The notes: generated by a model not told the origin, from the letters alone. Shown: positions 26,612 to 35,289, counted from the first letter of the stretch. The stretch is 64,000 bases of DNA from Alloacidobacterium dinghuense (GCF_014274465.1 NZ_CP060394.1:5890001-5954000); one strand, 5' to 3'. Made by a program: numbers and translations.

Positions 26612-27011
26612 GCAGCGTAGCTTGGCTCCGTATAGGGAGATGCGCGGATTCTGGTTCGCAAGCAGTGGATTTCGAACCGAAAGTAATCAAGCTGCGCCAA
26701 CGGGGTCTCAGATAAACCGTAATTTGGCGTTTGCTCCAAACGGGGGCACCTACCAAAAGGTTGCAGGTTGACGCCAAGAGGTCGGCTTTTGACGTTGCCG
26801 AGTTCTTTGACCGATTGTCGTCAGCCAGAGGTTTCCGGCAGCCATTGGACGGCTATAGCGAAATGTCCGGTTTGCCGGTGATACATCTGTCACATCACTT
26901 CCCACAAGCCGACTTTTCGGTACTAATCTTGCTCTTGCCGTCTAAGCTCTCAACCAATTGGTAATTACCGAGTTGGCGGTGACACGACTCGCAGTCGACA
27001 AGGGGGCACGG
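26612..27011. other. Intergenic stretch without recognisable gene
   Basis: About 400 bp between the starts/ends of two minus-strand genes. Short open frames exist on both strands but show no motif or ribosome-binding site. No tRNA, repeat or convincing hairpin was recognised. It probably contains the promoter of the GIY-YIG gene at its left end. Confidence 0.4.
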
Positions 27012-28817
27012 CTAAAGCAATCCGAGATAGTCTGGATACTTGGCTTGCAAGGCGCTGACCAAGACCTCAAATTCAGGGAGGGTCCGCAGATTCTCGAGGC
27101 CAATGTCTTTTAGAAAAAACGGCCAGCACGCAAATCCAGTACCAACGCTCCGTTCCAGCCATTCAAAGGCCGCCTCACGCCGCTCCAAAATGGCATAAAT
27201 GCAAGCGACTTGATAATAAGTATGGTGGGAGTGTCCAAACGATTTTGCGGTGCCGCAGGCGCGAGCCACGCACTCCAGTGCTTGTTCAGCTTTGCCGACC
27301 AAAGCGAAATAGAGACCCAACAAACTGACAATCATCGGTTCTTGAGGGAAGACTCGAACCGCGTCATCCAACAGAGCTCTCGCCTCGTTCCAATCTCCGG
27401 TCATCATGGCCAGCTGCGGAGCAAAGTAGATGGCGTACTTGTTGCCTGGATTCTCTGCTCGCCACGCCTGGATCTCTTCCCGTGCCAAATCGAGCTCATG
27501 ATTCCAGACATACACTTGGACGACACTGTGATTGGCGGCCTTCTTCGGCTGGAAAGGCCGCCCGCGCTCATACATTTCACGAGCACGATCGAGCAGGCCG
27601 ATGTGCGCCAGAATTGTCCCCAGACGGTTGTAAGCATGAGGCAGATTCTTCTGCAGCGAAATCGCCCTCCGCAGTTCGGCAATCGCATCGAGGTGCTGAA
27701 AGTTTTTCGATGGACCCCAAAGGAGAAAGGCATTGGCGACATGCCCTTCAGCCAAATCGGGACTTAGTTCAAGCGCCCGACGGCAATGAAACTCAGCTTT
27801 CTCCAACCATTTGCTCGCTGGGTCGAACTCGAAATAGCGAGTCGCGCAGGCAAGCGAAAGCGTTGCATGAGCAAGAGCGAAGTTCGGATCTCGGGTCGCC
27901 GCATTACTCAAGCGTTCGATTGCTTCATCCAAGACGGCAGTGTCACCAGAGGAGCTAAGTCGGTATCCGCGGACAAATTCCGCATAAGCCATCTGATCTC
28001 TGCTATAGCGCGGGCGCTGCTCTGTCTGTGGGCGCAATGGCCGATTCAATGCACTCGCGATTTGTCTGGCAATTTCATCTTCAAGGTCGCATAGCCGATT
28101 CACATCGAGATCGCACTTCCGTGAGAAGCCTGCGCCCTGCAAATGTGTGTCGAACATCTGCAGGGAAAGACGCCACTGTCCCTTCGATTCTCGGATAGCG
28201 CCGTGGATTACAAAGCGGACGCCGAGGCGTGACCCAACGTCCGAAGCGCTCATGTCGACCGGCACGTTAAGCATCGCCGAGGTTGGTAAGACATTGACGC
28301 CCTGCAGATTTCCGAGCCGCGATACTAATGCGTCTGCAAACCCGAGACATACTCCCCTGTCATCGGGACTGTTTCCGAGCAGACAAAGTGGGAGTACGGC
28401 GAGGGACGGGCGTTCGTCTCGCACAGAAAGACCTTCCCAGTTGGCCTCAACTGCCGGAGACCCCTCCAGCTCGGAACACTGGAAGCGAGCATGAATCACT
28501 CGCACCGGGCCGGTGAATCGGTACCCTTTGCCAACTACCGTCTCAAGAAAACGCGGCTTAGCGGAGGTGTCGCCTAAGGCCGTTCTGATTTTTCGTATGA
28601 CGTTGTTAATGGCAGGCTCGGCATCGATAAATACGTCCGAACGCCAGAGTTTCGTGATAATATCCCTCCGCGAAACCAGCTGATTCCTGCGCGACACAAG
28701 GAAAATCAACAGTTCCATGGGCTTCTTCTCGAGCTTTACCGGCCGCCCGCGGCGGCGAAGCTCGTAGCGCCCGAGGTCTAACTCAATTTCACTAACTTCT
28801 TGTTTTGCACCCGGCAT
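27012..28817 (-). CDS. Winged-helix (OmpR-type) regulator fused to TolB/FlgO-like and TPR domains
   Basis: A 601-residue CadC/ToxR-style regulator. Residues ~8-105 are an OmpR-type winged helix (ELDLGRYELRRRGRPVKLEKKPMELL, then FLETVVGKGYRFTG). Residues ~135-245 resemble the nucleotide-cyclase-associated or FlgO-like domain (LAVLPLCLLGNSPDD, then GVRFVIHGAIRESKGQWRLSLQMFD). Residues ~255-600 are TPR-like helical repeats. No transmembrane helix separates the parts, unlike CadC, so it acts as a soluble one-component sensor. It is divergent from a secreted cupin gene, its most likely target. The signal is unknown. Confidence 0.88.
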   Translation of the reverse strand: MPGAKQEVSEIELDLGRYELRRRGRPVKLEKKPMELLIFLVSRRNQLVSRRDIITKLWRSDVFIDAEPAINNVIRKIRTALGDTSAKPRFLETVVGKGYRFTGPVRVIHARFQCSELEGSPAVEANWEGLSVRDERPSLAVLPLCLLGNSPDDRGVCLGFADALVSRLGNLQGVNVLPTSAMLNVPVDMSASDVGSRLGVRFVIHGAIRESKGQWRLSLQMFDTHLQGAGFSRKCDLDVNRLCDLEDEIARQIASALNRPLRPQTEQRPRYSRDQMAYAEFVRGYRLSSSGDTAVLDEAIERLSNAATRDPNFALAHATLSLACATRYFEFDPASKWLEKAEFHCRRALELSPDLAEGHVANAFLLWGPSKNFQHLDAIAELRRAISLQKNLPHAYNRLGTILAHIGLLDRAREMYERGRPFQPKKAANHSVVQVYVWNHELDLAREEIQAWRAENPGNKYAIYFAPQLAMMTGDWNEARALLDDAVRVFPQEPMIVSLLGLYFALVGKAEQALECVARACGTAKSFGHSHHTYYQVACIYAILERREAAFEWLERSVGTGFACWPFFLKDIGLENLRTLPEFEVLVSALQAKYPDYLGLL

Positions 28818-28973
28818 AGAGCTTGTCTTGCAGGCATTCTTCTCTAAGATTGAGCACTTTACTCCGATATATGAAAGATATGGAACCGTTATCTGAGCCC
28901 GATTGAAATGGCGCCCTGGTTGGAGGAATATTCTTGGCGTTCGGTATCGAATTCAACGACGGAGGCAAAGTCT
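28818..28973. promoter_or_regulatory. Divergent promoter region between wHTH-TPR regulator and cupin gene
   Basis: A 156-bp gap between two divergent starts. A G+C-poor core includes GATATATGAAAGATATGG near 28866-28883, with a GATAT direct repeat, a possible wing-helix binding site or -10 region. The placement is the evidence; no operator is proven. Confidence 0.4.
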
Positions 28974-29462
28974 ATGAACCGGAACGTAAATCTCGCGGCT
29001 ACACTGGCAGCACTGCTGTGCGGAGTAGCCCTCGTCTTCACGAGTGGGGCTCAAACGGATTCTTCGAAACACGCATTCACACCCGATGCCATTCCATATG
29101 GTCCCGCCCCAGCATTTGTGCCCGCAGGAGCGCAACTCGCAGTACTTGAGGGCAATCCAGGTGCTTCCAGTGGGGACTACACCATTCGCTTGAAGATGCC
29201 AGACAGATATCGCATCGCGCCACATTGGCATCCTCAACGAGAAAACGTCACTGTCATCACAGGGACTTTCAAAGTGGGAATGGGAGATCGGTTTGATGAA
29301 ACCAAGATGGGAGATTTCCCGGCCGGCAGTTTTGCTTTTCTCGACCCCGATATGCATCACTACGCGATGGCAAGCGGAGAAGTTGTGGTGCAGGTCCACG
29401 GCATGTCCCCGTTGCAGTTCAACTACGTCAATCCTGACGACGACCCAAGCCGGAAGAAGTAG
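28974..29462 (+). CDS. Secreted cupin domain protein
   Basis: A 162-residue protein starting at ATG 28974, eight bases after GGAGG; the longer upstream frame is not needed. Residues ~1-25 form a signal peptide (LAATLAALLCGVALVFTSGAQ). The single cupin barrel follows: motif 1 HWHPQRENVTVITG (His/His/Glu ligands) near 85-98, and motif 2 PDMHHYAMA near 125-133. A metal site with two to three His and one Glu is expected. The domain resembles the periplasmic cupins that Acidobacteria carry near regulators. The substrate is unknown. It is probably controlled by the divergent wHTH-TPR regulator. Confidence 0.88.
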   Translation: MNRNVNLAATLAALLCGVALVFTSGAQTDSSKHAFTPDAIPYGPAPAFVPAGAQLAVLEGNPGASSGDYTIRLKMPDRYRIAPHWHPQRENVTVITGTFKVGMGDRFDETKMGDFPAGSFAFLDPDMHHYAMASGEVVVQVHGMSPLQFNYVNPDDDPSRKK

Positions 29463-29774
29463 CGGAATCGCGCTTGCCGCATGCGACTCGAAACGCTCCT
29501 GGGCGTGTGGTCGCCCACCCGGAACTAACTCAAGAGTAAACACTTGAGACCGAGACGGCCGCCCTCTTCCAAGATAGATACCGAAAAACGCCCTTGTGTT
29601 GAGTAACGTCCGGTTGGTCGGCAATCCGGAATGTATCAATCCATCGGCCAAACTCTCGGTTGGCAGATGGCACAGCGTCGATTAGGCGATGGATGTGTTC
29701 ACCATGCCACTCGGAATCTGTATTCCAGGGATCGATATGAGCGTTGAGTCATAGAGAGGGGGAAGTCACACGCC
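29463..29774. other. Intergenic region carrying repeat copy A
   Basis: 312 bp without a supported gene. It contains one copy of the TTCCGGATTGCCG element (29616-29631, minus orientation) that also occurs at 30632 and 31727. Confidence 0.5.
29609..29631 (-). repeat. Dispersed TTCCGGATTGCCG element, copy A
   Basis: On the minus strand it reads TTCCGGATTGCCGACC followed by AACCGG. The 16-base core at 29616-29631 matches copies B and C with one or two changes. Confidence 0.75.
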
Positions 29775-30377
29775 TTATTTGGCAGCGGCGGCCGTCTTCT
29801 TTTTTTGAGCCTCCACGGTCCAGGGAGGCACGATGCCATTTTGCCGGGCGTAGGCGACTAGCTGGCCGAGGTGTTCGTGCGCGTCGGCAACGAGGAGGTA
29901 AACAACGTCACCCTCGTTAGCCTGCGGGCCGAGCTTTGGCAGCAGCTTTGCGAAATCCGCGTTGCTCATGCCATTGATCGCCTTGCTCGCGAAATCCCAG
30001 GATTGATTCAGCGCCTCGATGATGTGACCCTTTTCGGTGGTGGATTTGTCGAACTCGCCCGCTTTGAACCCTGCCGGAGGAGTCGCACCCATCATGCTGA
30101 GGAATGCGTAGCGTTCTCCAGCTACATGCAGAAACACTTCGGCAAAGGACCGGGTGTCGGGCGAGGGGCGCCAGGTGAGTTTGTCGCTCGGAAGTACCTG
30201 GGCAAGATCGACGCACTTCTTATTCACCTCTTGCAGGTCGAGAAGCGCCTGGGCTTTCATGTCATAGCTGGGTGCAGTGCGGTCTGTGGAGGCGTCGGAA
30301 GTTTGCGCGTGCATTGAGAGAGCACCGGCATTCAGGACGCAGGCGATACAAATCGAAGAGAGAATCGGCGATTTCAT
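29775..30377 (-). CDS. Secreted DinB-family protein
   Basis: A 200-residue protein with a signal peptide (residues ~1-25, ending SMHAQ). The DinB four-helix bundle follows. Metal-site histidines are in FLHVAGERY near residue 87 and in DAHEHLGQLVAYAR near residue 170; the usual W-R-P stretch is present (LTWRPSPDTRS). Many DinB proteins use a His triad for a thiol or metal cofactor, and exported ones are common in Acidobacteria. The function is unknown. Single gene with repeat-bearing gaps on both sides. Confidence 0.87.
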   Translation of the reverse strand: MKSPILSSICIACVLNAGALSMHAQTSDASTDRTAPSYDMKAQALLDLQEVNKKCVDLAQVLPSDKLTWRPSPDTRSFAEVFLHVAGERYAFLSMMGATPPAGFKAGEFDKSTTEKGHIIEALNQSWDFASKAINGMSNADFAKLLPKLGPQANEGDVVYLLVADAHEHLGQLVAYARQNGIVPPWTVEAQKKKTAAAAK

Positions 30378-30581
30378 TGCGGTCTCCGCTGGAATCGAAA
30401 CTCTTGCAATCGCCCGAGGCTAGAGCAGAGGCGGGGAAGATACAAGCAGTTCGTGATCATCCGGAAGTTTTGAGGGACGAGTCGCCGCGTTCACGGGATT
30501 GATGATTCCGGAGATGGCGCTACAGATGCTCGAACGTTAAATTGTTGGGGACCTGCGTTACGAGAGCGATCACACGCGATT

Positions 30582-30660
30582 TCGTTACCCTTAGGCCGGT
30601 TGGTCGGCATACGGACATTTCGGCGGGTAACTTCCGGATTGCCGGTCATACGACCGGAGC
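30582..30660. repeat. Dispersed TTCCGGATTGCCG element, copy B (inverted pair)
   Basis: The plus-strand arm TTCCGGATTGCCGGTCAT (30632-30649) faces a minus-strand arm spanning CCGGTTGGTCGGCATACGGA (30597-30616), separated by ~16 bases, so the site can fold as an imperfect hairpin. Both arms resemble copy A. It fills the gap between the DinB and lepB genes. Confidence 0.75.
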
Positions 30661-30695
30661 GCACCAAGATCAAATCGGGATCTTACAATTTCGGT

Positions 30696-31529
30696 TCAAC
30701 GAACGACGTGGAAAGTGCGTTTCCAGCGCGTGTCTGGGAAGAAATGCACCAGAACGTGGCCGATCCACGCGAGCTTGTGACCGAATCCTGTTTGTTCAAG
30801 TTGCCCGTCTGCGGCCTCGAACGACCAATAGTTGAAAAGCGGACGGCCAAGTATGTTAGCGCGCGGCACGAAGCCCCAGTAGCGCGAGTCCAGGCTGTTG
30901 TGCCGGTTGTCGCCCATCATGAAATACATGCCGGGTGGAACCACCAGGTCGCCGTCCTGGATATAACTCGAGAAGTTCACGGCCCACGACTCTGTTGACC
31001 CAGGCACCTCGGCTGGAGGTACTGCGGGGAAATCGTCGAGGAACTCGTTGAAGTTATCCGTCGTTGTCGGCTGCGCAAATCCCCCGGGCTGTGCAACACC
31101 ATTAACAATCACAATGCCGTTGCGTAGATGAATATGATCTCCCGGTACGCCAATCAACCTCTTCACCAGGGGAGTGTATTGTGGTGTTCCGTCGGCGTCA
31201 GTGGCATCAATACCAGGCTGATTGACGGGCTTGTGGAAGACCACGATATCGCCGCGCCTCGGCTCGCGATACCTGATGAGCGGCATCCACGAAGCAAGCG
31301 GCATTAGCGTGATCCGGTCGACGAGCAGGTGATCGCCTACAAGCAACGTGTTCTTCATCGAACCCGACGGAATGACGTAGTTCTGAGCTAAGAAGGTCAG
31401 AATAAATAGGCCCACCACCAGAACTGAGCAGATGCTGGCCAGCGCTTCGAAAGGAGTCTCCTCCTGATTGATCTTGGCGGAAGCTGCGGGCTTCGTTGAA
31501 ACAGGAGAAATCTTCGTCGCTAGGCGCAT
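30696..31529 (-). CDS. lepB: Signal peptidase I
   Basis: A 277-residue type I signal peptidase, which cleaves Sec and Tat signal peptides at the outer face of the inner membrane. ATG 31529 follows GAGGAG by seven bases; an upstream in-frame ATG at 31556 is less likely. A membrane helix lies near residues 32-50 (SICSVLVVGLFILTFL). The catalytic serine is S57 in VIPSGSMKNTLLVGD and the general-base lysine K123 in PLVKRLIGVPGD. Boxes GDIVVF and MMGDNRHNSLDSRYWG (box E) are intact. Good length for the family. It would serve the many secreted proteins in this window. Confidence 0.95.
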   Translation of the reverse strand: MRLATKISPVSTKPAASAKINQEETPFEALASICSVLVVGLFILTFLAQNYVIPSGSMKNTLLVGDHLLVDRITLMPLASWMPLIRYREPRRGDIVVFHKPVNQPGIDATDADGTPQYTPLVKRLIGVPGDHIHLRNGIVIVNGVAQPGGFAQPTTTDNFNEFLDDFPAVPPAEVPGSTESWAVNFSSYIQDGDLVVPPGMYFMMGDNRHNSLDSRYWGFVPRANILGRPLFNYWSFEAADGQLEQTGFGHKLAWIGHVLVHFFPDTRWKRTFHVVR

Positions 31530-31826
31530 CCAAGGGCTCCTCAGGAAGGCTGGCAAGCCCCAGGGCGTTCACAGCGGTCCCTTCGAAAGGGATGATTTCA
31601 TGTACGTTCGACTGTCGTCGGGTTTTCGTCTTGACCAGAGTCTATCAAATCCCTGTGCAACGTAGAATTCTCCGGATGATTCGGCGTGCGAGCGGCTAGT
31701 CGCCAATACGGAAGTAATCCGGTTAGTTCCGGATTGCCGATCATCTGCTAACTGCGCATATTCAGTCGTTGCGTGCGATTCTTCGTGCCGCAACTTTGAA
31801 TACAGGCTGTTCGCTACGGGAGACGG
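31530..31826. other. Intergenic region carrying repeat copy C
   Basis: About 300 bp between lepB and the channel-like gene. It contains copy C of the TTCCGGATTGCCG repeat and otherwise shows no supported gene. It includes the lepB ribosome-binding site and presumably its promoter. Confidence 0.5.
31695..31744. repeat. Dispersed TTCCGGATTGCCG element, copy C (inverted pair)
   Basis: The right arm TTCCGGATTGCCGATCAT (31727-31744) faces a left arm AGTCGCCAATACGGA (31698-31712), with a loop of ~15 bases. This gives an imperfect hairpin like copy B. Confidence 0.75.
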
Positions 31827-32582
31827 TCAGGACTCTTTGGAGTCGGGATAGGTTCGTCGATAGGCGCCTACCAGCCTTGAGATCATGACCGCGAGATACA
31901 GGACTCCCAGAATGGATTCGATCACTGAGAGAGAGCGCACCTGCGGCGAGACGGCCACGATGCTACTAGCACCGGCTGTAGTCATGGATCCGAAACTGAA
32001 GAAGATGAAATCGAAGCCCACTGGAAGAGTGTGCTGGTTGGTCGCCGGATCGAGATAAAAGGCATGGGGGCTGAGGGCTGCGATAAGAGCGTAAAGCCGG
32101 GCGAAGGCGAACCCGATCAAAAGATAGATGCACAATGCGCCAAAGAGAGTTTCCGCGCTGGGCTTGTCGGGGGCAAAGATGCGCCGGAACATTACGACGA
32201 TCACGAAGACATCAAACGCAAAGCCGACAAATACATTCAAAGCGGATAGCGCCCCGATGCCGGTGTGGAAGAACACCCTGCGTTCCATCATCGCGGGAAT
32301 GCCGAGCGCCAAGGCGACGAAGATCAAACCCTTGCGGAAACTGACCGCATAGACAGTAATCAAAGTTACGGCTATGCCCAACCCGCGGAGCACATAATAC
32401 CGCGCGCCGAGAGAATCGCTGACGAAGGGATAGAAAGCGAGATCTGCCAGGAGGAAGACAAACAGCAGAAAAAATCTGTGCTCGGTGATGTGTAGAGAGA
32501 GCCTGGCGGTCGTCACAGTTGTGCGGATGCCTTGAGCTTGAAAGTCGAAGAAGATCGTACACTTTTCCAATTGGCATAGCAC
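31827..32582 (-). CDS. Ion-channel-like membrane protein with altered selectivity filter
   Basis: A 251-residue protein with about six membrane segments; the start codon (GTG 32582 or a later GTG) is uncertain. The last ~65 residues look like the pore loop plus final helix of two-TM potassium channels (Ion_trans_2): PVGFDFIFFSFGSM, filter region TTAGASSI at 201-208, then VRSLSVIESILGVLYLAVMISRLVGAY. The expected TVGYG-type signature is replaced by TAGAS, so potassium selectivity is doubtful. The surrounding residues, including the ARS/QVRSL and LYLAVxxARLVG blocks, match the bacterial family. Single gene. It may be a channel of other selectivity or a non-conducting relative. Confidence 0.72.
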   Translation of the reverse strand: MLCQLEKCTIFFDFQAQGIRTTVTTARLSLHITEHRFFLLFVFLLADLAFYPFVSDSLGARYYVLRGLGIAVTLITVYAVSFRKGLIFVALALGIPAMMERRVFFHTGIGALSALNVFVGFAFDVFVIVVMFRRIFAPDKPSAETLFGALCIYLLIGFAFARLYALIAALSPHAFYLDPATNQHTLPVGFDFIFFSFGSMTTAGASSIVAVSPQVRSLSVIESILGVLYLAVMISRLVGAYRRTYPDSKES

Positions 32583-32681
32583 ATGAAGTTTGCTCGAAAG
32601 AAATTCTTAACGTTCAGCAGGATTCGCGGAGTTTTATCCATAATGGCAATGAGCCTCCGAGACCGCGAACGCATTAGTGCC

Positions 32682-33635
32682 CTATCCGGCGGCGATGCGT
32701 TTCGCAAGCCCGGATAGCCCATAAAGCCAGATCACGAGCGAGATGACGGAAACCAGAGTTGTCATCGAGACAGTGGACGCTACCATCATTTCCTCGCAGC
32801 GGTACTCTCCGGCAAGAATGTAGACAGTCTTGGCCGTGGGCACTGCGGCGCAGATTACAGCCGCAATGGTGTAGAGGGGGTCGAGCCCCAGAGATACGCT
32901 CAGTCCGTACACGATCACAGGCATGATAACGAGCTTGACGGCCGAGAGCAGCGAGGCTCGACCAATGTTGGCGCGCAATCCATCGATCGACAGCCCCAGC
33001 CCGATGGCGAATAGAGCACAAGGCGTGAGAGCATCTGCCAGGATGCCTAGGTAAGCGGTGACTGGCCCGGGCATGTGGAGATTGAGGACCGACAAAAGCA
33101 TGCCAATCAGGGTTGATATGACCATCGGGTTAAGCACGACATGCTTCACTGTGACCATTGGGGTCGTGCGTGAGCCACGCGCATCTCGCTGATCAAGTTC
33201 GAGCAGGATCACAGCTGCTGGAAACATCACAACGGCCACGAATACCGTGGCGATCGCCGCCGGCAACACAGCGTGCTGACCATAGATCGCCTGCAGGACG
33301 GGTAAGGCGACGAAGCCGGTATTGGTCATCGATGCCGCCATGCCATGCATCGTTCGGCTTGCAAGACTTCGCGAAGCATGAATGCTCATGATGCCGAAGA
33401 CGAAGGTGAAGCAGAGGAGGGAGCCACCACCAAAGGCAACAAGAAAGCGCCAATTAATCAGCGAATGACTTGGCTCTTGTGCAATGGTGACGATCAGCAA
33501 GGCCGGCATTGCGATGTTATAAGCGAAGTGAATCAGTGCGTCCGACAATGCCCGCGACAGATACCCCGTAAAGCCAACGATCCAGCCAGTCAGGATCACT
33601 GCAAATACAGGTAGGATGAGGTCAGCGATTTGCAC
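32682..33635 (-). CDS. AEC family transporter (auxin efflux carrier/malonate-type permease)
   Basis: A 317-residue protein with ten predicted helices in two 5-helix halves. Helix-break motifs NIAMPALL near residue 40 and ASMTNTGFVALPVLQAIYG near residue 105 in the first half, and the matching ALFAIGLGLS and CAAVPTAKTVYILAGEY in the second half, mark the AEC family. Homologues carry carboxylates or auxin-like weak acids; the substrate is unknown here. The N-terminus MQIADLILPVFAVILTG starts inside the first helix, typical of the family. Single gene. Confidence 0.9.
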   Translation of the reverse strand: MQIADLILPVFAVILTGWIVGFTGYLSRALSDALIHFAYNIAMPALLIVTIAQEPSHSLINWRFLVAFGGGSLLCFTFVFGIMSIHASRSLASRTMHGMAASMTNTGFVALPVLQAIYGQHAVLPAAIATVFVAVVMFPAAVILLELDQRDARGSRTTPMVTVKHVVLNPMVISTLIGMLLSVLNLHMPGPVTAYLGILADALTPCALFAIGLGLSIDGLRANIGRASLLSAVKLVIMPVIVYGLSVSLGLDPLYTIAAVICAAVPTAKTVYILAGEYRCEEMMVASTVSMTTLVSVISLVIWLYGLSGLAKRIAAG

Positions 33636-33817
33636 CAGGGATATCTCAGATTGAAGGAGAGTGTAGCACTGGGAATTAGCTTTGTTCGGTTGATTTTGTG
33701 CTCTGCCAGTCTTCTAGAGAGCTTGGTCATCGCAGTAGCTCTGGGCAGAGCGGACATGGCCACTCTCTTTTAGTGAAGTGCGAAGATAAAATTATCGTTT
33801 ATTGAGGCGGGGCTTAG

Positions 33818-34450
33818 TTAACGGCGAGCGTTCCATTCCTTAGCGGTAATCTCCCAAATTTCAGCAGTGTACCGGCCAGAGACGAAATCGCGTTCCTCGG
33901 TGCGGAGCAGGCGCATGCCCTGTTTCTCCGAGATGCGGCGGGAGCCGATATTCGGGACTGCTTTTGGCACGCGGAGAACGAGCATATTGAGGGTGTTGAA
34001 CCAGAAATCGGTGACGGCGTTGCAGGCCTCGGTCATCAGACCCTGGCCCTGATGCTCGGGAACGATCCAGAAGCCGCGGTGGGTTTCTTCGCGGTTGTGA
34101 AGACTGATGAAGCCAATGATCCGGGCGGGGGCTGCTTTGAGGCGGATCGTCCAGGCCCAGCCGTCGCCGCGCTTCATCGATGGCAGCATCTGGTCGCGTA
34201 AGAATGTCATTGCGCCGTCGGGCGGATACGGCCAGGGAACAACTTTGCCGAGGTATTTCACGATCTCCCATTGCGGGAAGATGCGCTGGATCTGTTCGGC
34301 GTCCGCAACGATGGGCGGGAGAAGGAGAAGCCGCCGGGTTTCGAGGTCTGGGGTCATTGAGGCTTCGAGATTCCCGCCTTCATCGTCGCCCGATTTCTGA
34401 GTCTGATCAACCCGATCGGACTCAGGAATGTGCTGATGGTCTTGCTTCAT
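33818..34450 (-). CDS. GNAT family N-acetyltransferase (RimJ/RimL-like)
   Basis: A protein of about 210 residues starting at ATG 34450, or ~180 residues if the Met of MTPDLETRRLLLLPP (34357) is the true start; the core begins there. It shows the RimJ-type acetyltransferase order: ETRRLLLLPP, WAWTIRLKAAPARIIGFISLHN, the acetyl-CoA P-loop region GFWIVPEHQGQGLMTEA (Q/R-x-x-G-x-A type) and NIGSRRISEKQGMRLL near the end. The substrate is unknown. It is divergent from the toxin-antitoxin genes and shares their ~45-bp promoter region. Confidence 0.82.
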   Translation of the reverse strand: MKQDHQHIPESDRVDQTQKSGDDEGGNLEASMTPDLETRRLLLLPPIVADAEQIQRIFPQWEIVKYLGKVVPWPYPPDGAMTFLRDQMLPSMKRGDGWAWTIRLKAAPARIIGFISLHNREETHRGFWIVPEHQGQGLMTEACNAVTDFWFNTLNMLVLRVPKAVPNIGSRRISEKQGMRLLRTEERDFVSGRYTAEIWEITAKEWNARR

Positions 34451-34468
34451 GGCTGCGAACGCCTTATT

Positions 34469-34488
34469 ATGTAGATATGTTTCTACAT
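34469..34488. promoter_or_regulatory. Candidate operator: palindrome before the antitoxin gene
   Basis: ATGTAGA (34469-34475) and TCTACAT (34482-34488) form a 7-bp inverted repeat with a 6-base spacer. It sits between the divergent GNAT and antitoxin starts. Phd/YefM antitoxins bind such palindromes to repress their own operon, so this is the expected operator. Confidence 0.6.
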
Positions 34489-34496
34489 TGGCCGCT

Positions 34497-34754
34497 ATGA
34501 CTGCCACAACATTTTCCAGTCGGGAATTCAATCAGGATGCGGGCAGGGCGAAGAAAGCTGCCAAGCGAGGGCCTGTCTTTATCACTGATCGTGGGCGCAC
34601 CTCTCATGTGCTTCTTTCGATCGAAGAGTACGAGAAGATTACCGGCACGGGAGAAAACATCGTTGATTCGCTGGCAATGCCAAATGCGGCCGAGGTTGAA
34701 TTTGAACCGCCTCGTATCAGCGGGAATATTCATAAGCCAGCGAGTCTGCCCTGA
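34497..34754 (+). CDS. Phd/YefM-type antitoxin
   Basis: An 85-residue antitoxin starting at the ATG of MTATTFSSREFNQDAGRAKKAAK. It has the Phd/YefM N-terminal DNA-binding pattern (SREFNQDAGRAKKAAKRGPVFITDRGRTSHVLLSIEEYEKI), then an acidic, less ordered C-terminal stretch that would wrap the toxin. It neutralises the downstream PIN toxin and autorepresses. Its TGA stop overlaps the toxin ATG by one base, so translation is coupled. The longer open frame from 34449 runs through the promoter palindrome and is rejected. Confidence 0.93.
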   Translation: MTATTFSSREFNQDAGRAKKAAKRGPVFITDRGRTSHVLLSIEEYEKITGTGENIVDSLAMPNAAEVEFEPPRISGNIHKPASLP

Positions 34755-35173
34755 TGTTCCTTTTAGACACGAATGTTGTCTCCGAATTACGCAGAGCGAA
34801 GACCGGCAAGGCTGATCGGAATGTGTTGTCCTGGGCTAAAGGCGTCCCCTCTGGACGGCTGTTTCTTTCGGTGATCTCGGTACTGGAATTGGAGATCGGG
34901 ATTCTGCTGATTGAGCGCCGAGACCATCATCAAGGCGGGCTGCTTCGCTCCTGGATGGAAGAGCAGGTATTGCCTTCGTTCCATGACAGGATTGTGGCTA
35001 TCGATACCTTGGTTGCCCAGCGTTGCGCGGCACTTCACGTTCCCGATCCGTGTTCTGACCGGGACGCCCTGATAGCCGCAACTGCTTTGGTCCATGGAAT
35101 GACCATTGTTACGCGGAATACGGCCGATTTTGAGTTGACTGGCGTGTCGTTGCTGAATCCATGGCTAGATTAG
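34754..35173 (+). CDS. vapC: VapC-type PIN domain ribonuclease toxin
   Basis: A 139-residue PIN toxin that cleaves RNA (tRNA or rRNA in characterised relatives) when freed from its antitoxin. Acidic metal-site residues are visible: D5 in MFLLDTNVVSELRR, the glutamate in SVISVLELEIGI near residue 43, D in PDPCSDRDALIAATAL near 99-103, and D in TRNTADFELTGV near 119. Length and order are those of a full active toxin, with all four acidic positions kept. Partner of the overlapping Phd-type antitoxin. Confidence 0.94.
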   Translation: MFLLDTNVVSELRRAKTGKADRNVLSWAKGVPSGRLFLSVISVLELEIGILLIERRDHHQGGLLRSWMEEQVLPSFHDRIVAIDTLVAQRCAALHVPDPCSDRDALIAATALVHGMTIVTRNTADFELTGVSLLNPWLD

Positions 35174-35289
35174 CCGTCGATTGATTGGCAATGACGCCTT
35201 CGCTTCCCTGCATTTTTCCTTGTGGTTAGGACCATCGTCACAGCGGTGAGCAAGAGATGAAAGCAGGAGCCGTGCTTTACACTTTTTTC

